Assembly: GCA_937907055.1 (NCBI GenBank)
Contig: CALCTW010000106.1
Span: 1-5,737 of the forward strand
DNA length: 5,737 nucleotides
Source of the DNA: an uncultured Clostridia bacterium
Lineage (GTDB): Bacteria; Bacillota; Clostridia; Christensenellales; Aristaeellaceae
Reading direction: 5' to 3'
How positions within the stretch are numbered: the stretch's first letter is position 1; the number at the start of each line of letters is the position of its first letter. Shown here piece by piece: positions 1 through 5,737 of the stretch. Below the pieces are notes generated by a model that was not told where the DNA came from, ran no database searches, and saw only the letters and a list, made by a program, of their open reading frames with translations. The position numbers and the translations under genes are program-made.

Positions 1-1
1 G

Positions 2-10
2 CCTCCTTTT
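2..10 (-). promoter_or_regulatory. Shine-Dalgarno of a divergent gene starting outside the window
   Basis: Read on the minus strand, the first ten bases give AAAAGGAGGC, which contains the complete AGGAGG core. It lies about 25-30 bases downstream of a strong minus-strand promoter (40-68). No suitably spaced start codon falls inside the window, so the gene it serves should start a few bases to the left of base 1 and run leftward. The product cannot be known from this window. Confidence 0.6.
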
Positions 11-39
11 TTCGCGCTTTTCTTTTCATGCGAAACCTT

Positions 40-68
40 ATTATAACACGCGACTCTCTGTTTCGCAA
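40..68 (-). promoter_or_regulatory. Sigma-A promoter for the divergent leftward gene
   Basis: On the minus strand there is a -35 box TTGCGA (68-63), a 17-base spacer and a perfect -10 box TATAAT (45-40). A TG one base upstream of the -10 makes it an extended -10. Transcription should start near base 33 and read leftward through the AGGAGG at 2-7. The promoter is back-to-back with the plus-strand promoter at 134-162, so the two units diverge from this region. The call rests on consensus match only. Confidence 0.65.
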
Positions 69-133
69 CGCCTGTCCTTTCTGTTCTGCCGTATCCGCGC
101 ACCGCCGGCTTTGCTCCGCTCCTTCCGTATCGC

Positions 134-162
134 TTTACAATTGTCCGGCCTTTTTGTATAAT
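134..162 (+). promoter_or_regulatory. Sigma-A promoter of the ribonuclease-barstar-peptidase operon
   Basis: A -35 box TTTACA (134-139, five of six consensus bases), a 17-base spacer and a perfect -10 box TATAAT (157-162) stand upstream of the ribonuclease gene. The predicted start site is near 169, giving a leader of about 43 bases before the ATG at 212. Such a close match to consensus suggests substantial basal expression. No clear operator overlaps it. No comparable promoter is visible between the three genes that follow, so it probably drives all of them. Confidence 0.75.
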
Positions 163-211
163 CACACACGGAGGATACTCCTATATCGTTTACAGGAAAA
201 GAGGGGTCTCA

Positions 212-1441
212 ATGAAAATCAGACGGTTTTTGGCAGGACTCATGATGCTTGTCATGTTCCTCTCCTGCTTCACCTTTGCCTCGGCCGGGCAGGAAAGCGC
301 CCGCGTGTTTGATCAGGCCAATGTCCTTACGCCGGATCAGGAAGCCGCGCTTCAGGATTATATCAGCCTTATCGAGGCGGAGTATGCCGCTCAGGTCGTG
401 CTGGTCACGCAGAAAAAGCTGGATAACAAGGCGCTGCGTTACGCGGCGGAGGATTTCTATAAAGACGGCGGCTTCGGCTACGGGCCCAAGGCGAGCGGCG
501 TGGAGCTGTTCATCGTCACCTCCACCGGGGATTACTGGATCTATGCTTCCGGCGACGCCAAAAAGGTGATCGACAGCAATGCCATCACCGAGATGAAGCA
601 GGATGGCTTTTTCCCGTACTATATCGCCGAATCGGAATGGAATGACGCGCTGGAGGATTTTCTTCTCACGGTCGAGGATCGCTTCTCCTACGATACCGCG
701 GATGTGGATCCGGTTCTTTCGGATGCTTACCTCACGGCTGACGGGCGAAATGCTGTCCTGCATGTTCCGCTCACCATTACCAATTACACGGATGATACCG
801 TCCGTATTTCCGATGTTCTGTCCGGCTTCATCATGCAGGGTGATACCCTTCTTTGCGAGGCCAAAGCGGATTTCCCTTATAAGTCCATCTATTCCTTTGA
901 GGATCTGAGCGGCACGCTCACCTTCACCTTCCCGGCCTCCGCGCTTTCAGACACGCTGACGGCGGAGATCGTCTGTTCCTTCAACCGCTTCACGGTGGAT
1001 GTTTCCGCAGCGGAGGATCAGCGGACCGATGCCCAGAAGGCAGCCGCGAAGGCGACCGAAGCCCCGGCGACGCCCGCTCCCACGGCAGCACAGCCCGCGA
1101 TCGATAAAAACGGCTCCTACACCTCCAAGGAAGAAGTCGCCGCCTATATCCGCCTCTACGGTAAGCTTCCTTCCAATTACATCACCAAGTCTCAGGCGGA
1201 AGCGCTCGGCTGGGTCTCCTCCAAAGGCAATCTCTGGTCTGTCGCGCCCGGCAAATCCATCGGCGGTGATCGCTTCGGCAATTACGAAGGTCTGCTCCCC
1301 GGCGGCGCGTACACCGAGTGCGATATCGATTTTCAGGGCGGCTTCCGTGATTCCAAGCGCCTCGTCTTCCGCAAAAACGGCAGCGAATGGCAGATCTACT
1401 ACACCGAAGATCACTACAATACTTTCGAAGAGGTGAAATAA
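212..1441 (+). CDS. Secreted TPM-domain protein with C-terminal barnase-type ribonuclease
   Basis: A 409-residue exported protein predicted to cleave single-stranded RNA, probably after guanosine. Residues 1-25 are a signal peptide: basic n-region KIRR, hydrophobic core, and AxA cleavage site after Ala25. Residues about 31-157 resemble a TPM domain (opening VFDQANVLTPDQEAAL), whose bacterial role is poorly defined. Residues about 160-265 form an unrecognised beta-rich segment. Residues about 266-299 are an Ala/Thr/Pro/Gln linker. Residues about 300-409 align along their whole length with mature barnase (110 residues). All key catalytic positions are kept: Lys326 (barnase K27), Glu369 (E73, general base), Arg379 (R83), Arg383 (R87) and His401 (H102, general acid), with signatures LPSNYITKS, APGKSIGGD and DHYNTF. 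The guanine loop differs, with Tyr358 at R59. TPM proteins usually have a C-terminal membrane anchor; here none is seen, so the product should be released. The start is set by GAGGGG at 201-206. Barstar follows after one base. The ribonuclease call is very secure, the TPM call good. Confidence 0.95.
   Translation: MKIRRFLAGLMMLVMFLSCFTFASAGQESARVFDQANVLTPDQEAALQDYISLIEAEYAAQVVLVTQKKLDNKALRYAAEDFYKDGGFGYGPKASGVELFIVTSTGDYWIYASGDAKKVIDSNAITEMKQDGFFPYYIAESEWNDALEDFLLTVEDRFSYDTADVDPVLSDAYLTADGRNAVLHVPLTITNYTDDTVRISDVLSGFIMQGDTLLCEAKADFPYKSIYSFEDLSGTLTFTFPASALSDTLTAEIVCSFNRFTVDVSAAEDQRTDAQKAAAKATEAPATPAPTAAQPAIDKNGSYTSKEEVAAYIRLYGKLPSNYITKSQAEALGWVSSKGNLWSVAPGKSIGGDRFGNYEGLLPGGAYTECDIDFQGGFRDSKRLVFRKNGSEWQIYYTEDHYNTFEEVK
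1429..1435 (+). promoter_or_regulatory. Barstar ribosome binding site inside the toxin gene
   Basis: AGAGGTG lies within the last codons of the ribonuclease gene, seven bases before the barstar ATG at 1443. With a one-base gap between the toxin stop and the inhibitor start, ribosomes finishing the toxin can pass straight to the inhibitor. This arrangement favours translational coupling, so each toxin synthesis event is followed by inhibitor synthesis. The coupling is inferred from spacing. Confidence 0.6.
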
Positions 1442-1442
1442 T

Positions 1443-1709
1443 ATGAAAAAGGTCCTCATCGATACAGCCCTCTGGCAGGATAAAAAACAGCTCCATCAGG
1501 GCATGAAGGACGCGCTGTCCTTCCCGGATTATTACGGTCACAATCTGGACGCGCTGCATGATATGCTTACCGAAATGGACGAGACCGAGCTGACACTGCT
1601 CAACACGCATTCTCTCTACACCCGTTTTGGTTCCTGGGCTTATATTTTCCTGCGCGTCATCATGGAGAGCGCTTCGGAAAACAAGCGCCTGCATCTCATC
1701 CTCATCTGA
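1443..1709 (+). CDS. Barstar-family ribonuclease inhibitor (immunity protein)
   Basis: An 88-residue cytoplasmic protein with no signal peptide, nearly the same length as barstar from Bacillus amyloliquefaciens (89 residues). It should bind and block the active site of the ribonuclease encoded just upstream. The diagnostic core is FPDYYGHNLDALHDML (27-42), matching barstar's LPEYYGENLDALWDCL. Inhibitory residues kept are Tyr30 and Tyr31 (barstar Y29, Y30), Asp36 (D35), Asp40 (D39, which pairs with the active-site Arg and His), Glu75 (E76) and Glu79 (E80). Trp38 of barstar is replaced by His39. The C-terminal LHLILI strand matches barstar's ending. The middle (residues 44-66) is diverged. The gene starts one base after the toxin stop and ends 18 bases before the peptidase gene. 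Adjacency to a barnase domain makes the assignment very secure. Confidence 0.95.
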   Translation: MKKVLIDTALWQDKKQLHQGMKDALSFPDYYGHNLDALHDMLTEMDETELTLLNTHSLYTRFGSWAYIFLRVIMESASENKRLHLILI

Positions 1710-1727
1710 TCAAAGGAGCCTGTACGC

Positions 1728-2900
1728 ATGGAAAGCACTTTTTACGCGGGGAATCGTCAGCGCCTTGCCGCGATGATGGAAAACGACAGCCTTCTCATCG
1801 TTTTTTCCGGTGAGGAGGTCCGCAAGACCAATGATGAATTCTATCCGTTCTTCGCGCATCGTTCCTTCGTCTATCTCACCGGGATCGAACAGAAGCAGTC
1901 CGTTCTGGTGATCGAAAAGAACACGTCGGGCGATGTCGCGGAACGAATCTATCTTCTTCCGTCCGATCTGATGGCGGAGCGCTGGACAGGCCGCCGTCTG
2001 ACGGCGGATGAGGCTTTTGCCCTTTCCGGCTGCATGGATGTCCGTCCTGTCACAGCTTTTGAGAACGATCTTCGCACCCGCCTTGCGGGCGGTCATTATT
2101 CCGCGCAGGTCGCGCCGCCCCGACGGGTCTATCTGGATCTGTACAAGGCAGCCTATACCGATCGTGATACCCCGGCCCATCAGTTCCTTGCCTGCCTGAA
2201 AAAGAATCATCCCTATGTCACTGTCGGGAATGCCGATCTGCTCATCCGCCGTCTGCGCCTCATCAAGCAGCCCTGCGAGATCGCGGCACTCCGCGAGGCG
2301 GAAAGGATCACGGGGGAGGGCATCATCGCCATGATGAAGGCTTCCCGTCCGGGTCTGTATGAGTATCAGTATAAAGCGGCGTTCGATCACGCGCTTGGGC
2401 AGTACGGGCCGGAGCAGCATGGGTTTCCGCCCATCATTTCCGCCGGGCGTAACAATTTCTGCATCCACTATTATGCTTATACAGGCCACGCGGAGGACGG
2501 CGATATGATCCTCAATGATGTCGGCGCCCAGTGGGATCATATGACCGCGGATGTCTCGCGCGGTTTTCCCTGTAACGGTCATTTTTCCGCGCGTCAGCGG
2601 CTTCTTTACAGCTGCATGCTGGCCACCTCGGATCATATGTTCTCCATCGTTCGCCCCGGCATGAAGATGTCCTTTATCGATCAGGAGATCAAACGCTTCT
2701 GCGGCGAAAAACTCGTCGAAGCAGGCGCGCTCGCCCCGGGCGAACCGGTCACCAAATTGATGTGGCACGGCGGTTCTCATCACATCGGCTTTGATGTGCA
2801 CGATGTTGTCGACACACCTGAATTGATCGCGCCCGGCATGTGCTTCTGCATCGATGTCGGTGTCTATCACGAGGAATGGGGCATCGGCTTCCGTCTTTAG
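1728..2900 (+). CDS. Aminopeptidase P-like M24 metallopeptidase, cut short by an in-frame TAG
   Basis: Cytoplasmic M24B metallopeptidase. Family members remove N-terminal residues that precede proline, using two metal ions. Residues 1 to about 155 are the creatinase/aminopeptidase P N-terminal domain (FFAHRSFVYLTGIEQ); residues about 175 onward are the pita-bread catalytic domain. By alignment to E. coli PepP, the metal ligands are Asp264 (D260), Asp275 (D271), His351 (H354) and Asp376 where PepP has Glu383. Catalytic histidines His247 and His358 are present. The frame stops at TAG 2898-2900, exactly where PepP has its fifth ligand Glu406 (family motif R-[IL]-E-D; here RL-stop-DN). The conserved tail continues in frame to TGA at 2994-2996, so an intact product would have 422 residues. 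As it stands, the 390-residue product lacks a ligand and should be inactive. AAAGGAG (1712-1718) supports the ATG. PepP versus prolidase specificity is not settled. A recent nonsense mutation or a base-call error is most likely. Confidence 0.85.
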   Translation: MESTFYAGNRQRLAAMMENDSLLIVFSGEEVRKTNDEFYPFFAHRSFVYLTGIEQKQSVLVIEKNTSGDVAERIYLLPSDLMAERWTGRRLTADEAFALSGCMDVRPVTAFENDLRTRLAGGHYSAQVAPPRRVYLDLYKAAYTDRDTPAHQFLACLKKNHPYVTVGNADLLIRRLRLIKQPCEIAALREAERITGEGIIAMMKASRPGLYEYQYKAAFDHALGQYGPEQHGFPPIISAGRNNFCIHYYAYTGHAEDGDMILNDVGAQWDHMTADVSRGFPCNGHFSARQRLLYSCMLATSDHMFSIVRPGMKMSFIDQEIKRFCGEKLVEAGALAPGEPVTKLMWHGGSHHIGFDVHDVVDTPELIAPGMCFCIDVGVYHEEWGIGFRL

Positions 2901-2996
2901 GATAACCTGCTCGTCACGGAGGACGGCTGCGAAAACCTTTCCGCCGCCATTCCCCGCACCATGGAAGAGATCGAACGCGTTATGGCGGGGGAATGA
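2901..2996 (+). pseudogene. Detached C-terminal tail of the aminopeptidase P-like gene
   Basis: Directly after the TAG, the same frame reads DNLLVTEDGCENLSAAIP and on to VMAGE before TGA at 2994-2996. This 31-codon stretch is the normal C-terminal end of clostridial aminopeptidase P proteins (compare E. coli PepP DDIVITETGNENLT). It has no start codon or ribosome binding site of its own. There is no frameshift and no visible decay in the tail, so the break is a single base substitution, most simply GAG to TAG. Taken with the preceding entry it forms one interrupted gene, 1728-2996. Confidence 0.8.
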
Positions 2997-3013
2997 TCTC
3001 TCCGTCACCGCGC

Positions 3014-3046
3014 GAAAACGGGGCCGTGCATCACGGTCCCGTTTTC
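3014..3046. terminator. Bidirectional Rho-independent terminator between convergent genes
   Basis: Arms 3014-3028 (GAAAACGGGGCCGTG) and 3032-3046 (CACGGTCCCGTTTTC) pair over 15 positions with a single G-T wobble and enclose a three-base CAT loop. The GC-rich core is flanked by AAAA on the left and TTTT on the right, so transcripts from either strand carry a U run after the core. It sits 17 bases beyond the peptidase stop and 56 bases from the mutY stop, where the two convergent units meet. A further T-rich stretch (3058-3068) follows on the plus strand. Confidence 0.88.
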
Positions 3047-3102
3047 TGATCTTCTGCTTTGTTTTTCTGTATGTCTGTGTGCCGTGATCCTCTGTTTTTG
3101 TA

Positions 3103-4152
3103 TCACAGCATCCTTTTCGCGGTTTCTTTGGCCTTCTTCATCGCGCCGGGCAGCGCCAGCCGGTCTATTTCGCTGATCTCCACCCATGTCACGCCGTTCA
3201 GCGGCGTTTCCTCATCCATCTCCGCTGTGATCAGTTTCATGTTCCAGATCAGGTGGGTAAATACATGCCGCGCGTTCCCGGCCTCCCGGATGTTCCGGAT
3301 GGGCTTTCCCTTCAGGAGCGGGCTTTGCAGCATCTGCTCTTCCGTCATATCCTCGAACAGAAGGAAGGTCCACAGTCCGTTCAGCAGGGCTTGCTTTCTC
3401 TGCGTCATGGCGATCCTGCTTCCGGCGCGCAGCAGCAGCACGGTCATCTGCACATCCTTCGGCGGCTTGGCCTTGGCGTGCACGGGCAGTTCCTCGGCGC
3501 AGCCGTGTTTCATGCCGTCGCAGAACCCTTTCAGCGGACACAGGTCGCATTCCGGTGTGCCGGGCAGGCAGATCGTCGCCCCGATGTCCATCAGCGCCTG
3601 ATTGAAATCACCGCATCTCGTTTCCGGCATTTCATTTTGCGCGATCGCGGCCAGCAGCTGCTTCGCAGCGGGCTTGTCCATGTCCTCGTGCCGGTCATAC
3701 AGGCGGCTGAACACCCGTGTCAGGTTTCCGTCCATGGCAGGGTATGGGAGATCGAACGCGATGGAGCCGATCGCGGCCGCCGTGTAGTCCCCCACGCCCG
3801 GCAGGGCGCGGATCTCCTCGTACCGGAAGGGGAAAACACCGCCGTGCTTTTCGCGGATCACCTTGGCTGCCTTGTGCAGGTTGCGGGCACGGGTATAATA
3901 TCCCAGCCCCTCCCACATCTTCAGCACATCCTCCTCCGGCGCTTCCGCCAGCGTCTTCACATCCGGAAAACGCGCGGTAAACCGCACAAAATATCCTTCG
4001 GCGGTCTCTGTCCGGGTCTGCTGCAGCATGATCTCGCTCACCCACGTCTTATACGCGTCTTTGATATCGCGGAACGCGAAAGTACGTTTGTTCGCGTCAT
4101 ACCATTTCAGCAGCGCTTCGGCGATCTGCTTGCTTCCGGGCGTCTCTGTCAT
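3103..4152 (-). CDS. mutY: A/G-specific adenine DNA glycosylase MutY
   Basis: A 349-residue base-excision repair enzyme that removes adenine mispaired with 8-oxoguanine, preventing G:C to T:A transversions. Motifs appear in the expected order: catalytic Glu40 in VSEIMLQQTR (E. coli Glu37), the helix-hairpin-helix LPGVGDYTAAAI (117-128), and catalytic Asp141 in MDGNLTRVFSR (E. coli Asp138). The [4Fe-4S] cluster ligands are Cys195, Cys202, Cys205 and Cys211, with the canonical C-x6-C-x2-C-x5-C spacing. Residues about 233-345 form the NUDIX-like domain that recognises 8-oxoguanine, with HVFTH (296-300) in place of the common F-S-H loop. The length is typical of the family. The start at 4152 follows AGGAGG (4168-4163) ten bases upstream. 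The gene is monocistronic as far as visible, convergent with the peptidase operon and divergent from groESL, with its own extended -10 promoter. The C-x6-C cluster pattern and the NUDIX-like domain argue for MutY over endonuclease III. Confidence 0.97.
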   Translation of the reverse strand: MTETPGSKQIAEALLKWYDANKRTFAFRDIKDAYKTWVSEIMLQQTRTETAEGYFVRFTARFPDVKTLAEAPEEDVLKMWEGLGYYTRARNLHKAAKVIREKHGGVFPFRYEEIRALPGVGDYTAAAIGSIAFDLPYPAMDGNLTRVFSRLYDRHEDMDKPAAKQLLAAIAQNEMPETRCGDFNQALMDIGATICLPGTPECDLCPLKGFCDGMKHGCAEELPVHAKAKPPKDVQMTVLLLRAGSRIAMTQRKQALLNGLWTFLLFEDMTEEQMLQSPLLKGKPIRNIREAGNARHVFTHLIWNMKLITAEMDEETPLNGVTWVEISEIDRLALPGAMKKAKETAKRML

Positions 4153-4194
4153 CCTGCTCTGGCCTCCTGCGGCTGGTTTCGTGGAATTTGCTTC

Positions 4195-4222
4195 ATTATA
4201 TCACATTCCCGCCGCGCCGCAA
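4195..4222 (-). promoter_or_regulatory. Probable mutY promoter, extended -10 type
   Basis: On the minus strand there is a perfect -10 box TATAAT (4200-4195) preceded by TGA, giving the extended -10 TGATATAAT. A weak -35 TTGCGG (4222-4217) stands at a 16-base spacing. The start site should fall near 4188, leaving a leader of about 35 bases that carries the AGGAGG of mutY. The extended -10 probably compensates for the poor -35 box. Confidence 0.6.
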
Positions 4223-4337
4223 CCGGCTTCCGTGTCCGCAGGTCCTTCTTTCGCTCTCTTTCCGTCTTTTTCGGGGCTGTTTCGCTGTTTTCAGTGCAAT
4301 GAATACAAAATATCGTCATATAAATTCAAATAAACGC

Positions 4338-4366
4338 TTGCAAACAGAACAGGAGTATAGTAAACT
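4338..4366 (+). promoter_or_regulatory. Likely groESL sigma-A promoter
   Basis: TTGCAA (4338-4343) followed after 17 bases by TAAACT (4361-4366) gives four of six consensus bases in each box. The predicted start near 4373 sits just before the CIRCE element, the usual arrangement for HrcA-repressed operons. A better -10 match, TATAGT at 4356-4361, has no -35 at proper spacing and was not preferred. The exact boxes are therefore uncertain, while promoter activity in this stretch is very likely. Confidence 0.5.
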
Positions 4367-4370
4367 ATAC
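4355..4370. repeat. Inverted repeat over the groESL -10 region
   Basis: GTATAGT (4355-4361) and ACTATAC (4364-4370) are exact reverse complements separated by AA. The repeat covers the predicted -10 box and ends nine bases before CIRCE. It is too short and A/T-rich to act as a terminator. It could be an additional operator, or it could be chance similarity between overlapping -10-like sequences. No known regulator site was matched to it. Confidence 0.5.
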
Positions 4371-4379
4371 ACGGTTGAG

Positions 4380-4406
4380 TTAGCACTCTCAATATTCGAG
4401 TGCTAA
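4380..4406. promoter_or_regulatory. CIRCE operator (HrcA binding site)
   Basis: TTAGCACTC (4380-4388), nine bases, then GAGTGCTAA (4398-4406) is a perfect match to the CIRCE consensus TTAGCACTC-N9-GAGTGCTAA. HrcA binds this repeat and represses the chaperonin operon; heat or unfolded protein titrates GroEL away from HrcA and relieves repression. It lies in the leader, 60 bases before the groES start, consistent with feedback control of groES-groEL by their own products. The hrcA gene is not in this window. Confidence 0.97.
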
Positions 4407-4466
4407 CAAACAAGACCAAACATCACCTTTCAGCGCGAACGCGCACAACAATAAGGAGGCAATCAA

Positions 4467-4751
4467 ATGACCATCAAACCTTTGGGTGACCGCGTTGTCA
4501 TCAAAAATGTCGAAATGGAAACGACCACCGTCAGCGGTATCGTTCTTCCCGGTTCCGCCAAGGAAAAGCCCCAGATCGCTGAAGTCATCTCCGTCGGCCC
4601 CGGCGGCGTTGTGGATGGCAAGGAAGTCGTCATGAATGTTTCTGCCGGTCAGAAAGTCATCTATTCCAAGTATGCCGGTACCGAAGTCAAGCTTGAAAAT
4701 CAGGAATACATCATTGTCCGTCAGAATGATATTCTGGCCGTCATCGAATAA
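4467..4751 (+). CDS. groES: Co-chaperonin GroES
   Basis: A 94-residue cytoplasmic co-chaperonin, full length for the family. Seven copies form the lid that closes the GroEL cavity during ATP-driven folding. The sequence opens with the conserved KPLGDRVVIK (4-13). The mobile loop that docks onto GroEL spans roughly residues 16-33 and contains the hydrophobic GIVLP tripod (24-28). It is followed by SVGPGG (42-47), VIYSKYAGTEVK (64-75) and the closing ILAVIE. AAGGAGG at 4453-4459 is seven bases from the ATG. The gene is under CIRCE control and is followed after 14 bases by groEL, the standard bicistronic order. The pyrimidine-ending codon use matches that of a highly expressed gene. Confidence 0.98.
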   Translation: MTIKPLGDRVVIKNVEMETTTVSGIVLPGSAKEKPQIAEVISVGPGGVVDGKEVVMNVSAGQKVIYSKYAGTEVKLENQEYIIVRQNDILAVIE

Positions 4752-4765
4752 GGGAGGAACGTAAA

Positions 4766-5737
<972 letters not shown>

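Larger units (their letters stand above)
4153..4466. other. Divergent mutY-groES regulatory intergenic region
   Basis: This 314-base gap contains the mutY Shine-Dalgarno and promoter on the minus strand (4163-4222), then about 115 bases in which no feature was found (4223-4337; pyrimidine-rich at first, becoming A/T-rich from about 4300). The groESL promoter region, inverted repeat and CIRCE operator follow (4338-4406), and then the groES leader with AAGGAGG at 4453-4459. The small open frames crossing it lack start-site signals and recognisable protein motifs, so no gene is called. Confidence 0.8.

Noticed and set aside
170..181. GGAG-GATA-CTCC mini hairpin in the operon leader
   Set aside because: A four-base stem is too weak to act as an attenuator or riboswitch, and no further structure or T run follows.
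251..270. Possible lipoprotein cysteine (Cys19) in the ribonuclease signal peptide
   Set aside because: The residues before it are FLS, which lack the usual small or aliphatic residue at -3 of a lipobox. A normal AxA signal peptidase I site follows at residues 23-25.
28..312. A small plus-strand frame upstream of the ribonuclease gene
   Set aside because: It starts before the plus-strand promoter at 134-162, has no ribosome binding site, and overlaps the well-supported ribonuclease start in another frame.
2898..2996. Readthrough of the TAG by pyrrolysine or programmed recoding
   Set aside because: The codon falls on a metal-binding glutamate, where pyrrolysine would not substitute, and no obvious recoding stem-loop directly follows; the hairpin at 3014 is the terminator. 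Mutation or base-call error is simpler.
1710..3008. A 432-codon open frame on the minus strand across the whole peptidase gene
   Set aside because: The plus-strand frame shows clear M24 family motifs from end to end, and the antisense translation shows no recognisable motif. Long antisense frames are common opposite G+C-rich genes with biased third positions.
3253..4302. A 349-codon plus-strand open frame opposite mutY
   Set aside because: It is the antisense of a gene carrying every MutY motif, and its translation shows no domain pattern. It also runs through the mutY promoter.
4356..4361. TATAGT as the groESL -10 box
   Set aside because: It matches consensus at five of six bases, but the only good -35 (TTGCAA, 4338-4343) would be just 12 bases away. 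TAAACT at 17-base spacing was preferred with low confidence.

Overview
The window looks like a chromosomal segment of a Gram-positive, Clostridia-type bacterium (Bacillota). The evidence is a perfect CIRCE operator in front of groESL, strong AGGAGG-type ribosome binding sites, sigma-A promoters with TATAAT boxes, an M24 peptidase of clostridial flavour and a barnase/barstar pair. G+C looks to be in the mid-50s percent by eye. Genus cannot be set from the sequence. No mobile element, tRNA, rRNA or CRISPR array was seen.

Layout. Bases 1-211 are a divergent promoter region. A minus-strand promoter and Shine-Dalgarno point to a gene that starts just beyond base 1, and a near-consensus plus-strand promoter (134-162) drives the operon to the right. 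Bases 212-2996 hold a compact three-gene plus-strand unit. Its first gene is a secreted protein with a TPM domain, a middle beta-rich segment, an Ala/Thr/Pro linker and a C-terminal barnase-type ribonuclease with the full catalytic set. One base later comes a barstar-type inhibitor. The third gene is an aminopeptidase P-like M24 metallopeptidase whose frame is cut by a TAG exactly where the last metal-binding glutamate should be; the conserved tail continues in frame to 2996. A 15-bp hairpin (3014-3046) flanked by A and T runs ends this unit and probably also ends the convergent mutY gene (3103-4152, minus strand).

Bases 4153-4466 are a divergent regulatory region: the mutY promoter on the minus strand and, on the plus strand, a groESL promoter region with a 16-base inverted repeat followed by a perfect CIRCE element. 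groES (4467-4751) is complete. groEL starts at 4766 and runs off the window after 324 codons.

How the genes work together. The ribonuclease and inhibitor form a toxin/immunity-type pair: the exported enzyme cleaves RNA outside the cell or in a target cell, and the cytoplasmic inhibitor protects the producer. What the TPM domain contributes is unknown, and this fusion is the most unusual part of the window. The M24 peptidase is co-transcribed but has no evident link to the pair. MutY (oxidised-guanine repair) and GroES/GroEL (HrcA-controlled chaperonin) are housekeeping functions.
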